Source of the DNA: Comamonadaceae bacterium G21597-S1
GTDB lineage: Bacteria > Pseudomonadota > Gammaproteobacteria > Burkholderiales > Burkholderiaceae_C
Length of the DNA stretch: 64,000 nucleotides
Reading direction: 5' to 3'
Assembly: GCA_027214345.1 (NCBI GenBank)
Contig: JAPWHR010000021.1
Span: 1 to 64,000 of the forward strand
The notes beneath the pieces were generated by a model. The model was not told the DNA's origin. It was given only the letters and a program-made list of their open reading frames with translations, and did no database searches. Positions 63,295 through 64,000 of the stretch are shown one piece after another. A program made the position numbers and the translations under genes. Numbering within the stretch: position 1 is the first letter of the stretch; every line of letters starts with the position of its first letter.

Positions 63295-64000
63295 ATGCGA
63301 TTTGTCAGTTTCCCGGGACCGGACGGCGCGGCCGTCGCAGGGGTGCTTGCCGACGCCAGCAGCCAGACGGCCGGCGACGGCGAGCCCGCACAGGTGATCG
63401 ACCTGTCCCACCCCCTGTGCCAACCGTTGCTGGCCGGCACCCCGCCCTCGCTGCTGGCGCTGGTCGAACAGGACCTGGCTGCCTGCGTACAGCGTATTGC
63501 CGCGGTCACCATTCCCGCTGCGGCCATGCGGCCACTGCAGGGCTTGAGGCTGCTGGCCCCACTGCGACCTGGCAAGGTCATTGGCGCGGCGTTCAACTTC
63601 ACCGATGCGCTGGCCGAACGCGCCATGGCGCATCCGGCAGAACCGGTGACCTTCTTCCGCTCGGGCTGCACGGTGATCGGCCCGGACGAGCCCATCCTGC
63701 TGCCCCCCGATGTCGGCAACGTCGGCTACGAGGCCGAACTGGCCGTCGTGATCGGCCGGCGCGCGTTGCATGTGGACGCGGACAAGGCCATGGACCACGT
63801 GGCCGGTTACGTGGCACACAACGACGTCAGTGGCAGCGACCAGGTCAAGGCCGATGGCGGCAACTTCGTGCGCGGCAAGAATCTGCCGGCGACCGCGCCG
63901 CTGGGCCCCTGGCTGCTCAGTGCCGACGCCATGCCTGACCCGCATGCCGTGGCGATCCGCCTGGACATCGACGGCCGCGCATTGCAGAACGGATCCACCG
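63295..64000 (+). CDS. Fumarylacetoacetate hydrolase family protein (partial, cut by window end)
   Basis: About 235 codons are present; the C-terminal part is missing. After a Gly/Ala-rich N-terminal segment, PGKVIGAAFNF and the family core VGYEAELAVVIGRRA (metal-binding Glu residues) and AGYVAHNDVSGSDQVK are seen. These enzymes hydrolyse or hydrate 2-oxo- or acylpyruvates, and in sugar acid pathways dehydrate 2-keto-3-deoxy acids. Following the MR/MLE enzyme in the same operon, it would take a 2-keto-3-deoxy acid. ATG at 63295, 47 bp after the previous stop. Confidence 0.85.
   Translation, partial: MRFVSFPGPDGAAVAGVLADASSQTAGDGEPAQVIDLSHPLCQPLLAGTPPSLLALVEQDLAACVQRIAAVTIPAAAMRPLQGLRLLAPLRPGKVIGAAFNFTDALAERAMAHPAEPVTFFRSGCTVIGPDEPILLPPDVGNVGYEAELAVVIGRRALHVDADKAMDHVAGYVAHNDVSGSDQVKADGGNFVRGKNLPATAPLGPWLLSADAMPDPHAVAIRLDIDGRALQNGST

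Overview
The window is high-G+C DNA with dense, tightly packed genes. It has the stamp of a metabolically versatile betaproteobacterium of the order Burkholderiales, probably near Bordetella, Achromobacter or a related genus. The evidence is a DUF3567 gene at the left edge, five periplasmic Bug/TctC solute receptors, two complete tripartite tricarboxylate transporter (TTT) operons, two TRAP systems, and many paralogous catabolic oxygenases. No tRNA, rRNA or CRISPR array was seen. The far left edge (1-77) looks like the end of an IS21-family element, and 78-494 holds no convincing gene.

Layout. 0.5-1.7 kb: DUF3567 and a ChaN-like lipoprotein. 1.7-4.8 kb: a tctC-tctB-tctA operon on the minus strand, divergent from an aspartoacylase-like deacylase and an O-methyltransferase (4.9-6.6 kb). 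6.6-8.8 kb: an orphan Bug receptor behind a chorismate mutase, then a methyltransferase. 8.8-29.3 kb: 22 consecutive minus-strand genes with tiny gaps or 4-bp overlaps. They encode a Rieske ferredoxin, an ABC importer, two SDRs, a cupin, an alpha/beta hydrolase, IclR, a ThDP enzyme, L-aspartate dehydrogenase, an aldehyde dehydrogenase, an extradiol-type dioxygenase, two flavin monooxygenases, two Bug receptors, two small unknown proteins, a Rieske oxygenase, a RidA-like protein and a sulfatase. A sigma70-like promoter and a palindrome lie just upstream. This is the best candidate for an undescribed catabolic system. It probably handles an aromatic or N-containing ring compound, but the substrate cannot be read from sequence.

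29.5-33.5 kb: Kbp (YgaU) and a large beta-propeller diguanylate cyclase. 33.5-40.5 kb: a lipid module with a PadR repressor divergent from a single-polypeptide fusion of 2,4-dienoyl-CoA reductase (FadH) and delta3,5-delta2,4-dienoyl-CoA isomerase, then an acyl-CoA synthetase and a WS/DGAT acyltransferase. The two fused enzymes catalyse consecutive steps. One palindrome supplies the -35 boxes of both divergent promoters. 40.5-45.8 kb: a VOC protein, phosphatidylserine decarboxylase, a LysR regulator, small envelope proteins, an ankyrin protein bracketed by a partial duplication of the next VOC gene, and a gamma-glutamylcyclotransferase-like protein.

45.9-49.4 kb: a TAXI-type TRAP transporter with DUF1850. 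49.5-51.3 kb: ChrA with a rhodanese, followed by a clear intrinsic terminator belonging to the dctP end. 51.5-56.4 kb: a DctPQM TRAP importer co-oriented with an E1-alpha/beta 2-oxoacid (acetoin-type) dehydrogenase that lacks E2/E3. 56.6-58.1 kb: GlcD-like FAD oxidase. 58.1-64 kb: an FCD-type GntR regulator divergent from tctC-tctB-tctA, an enolase-superfamily (MR/MLE) enzyme and a fumarylacetoacetate-hydrolase-family gene cut by the window end; this looks like a regulated uptake and catabolic operon for a (sugar) acid.
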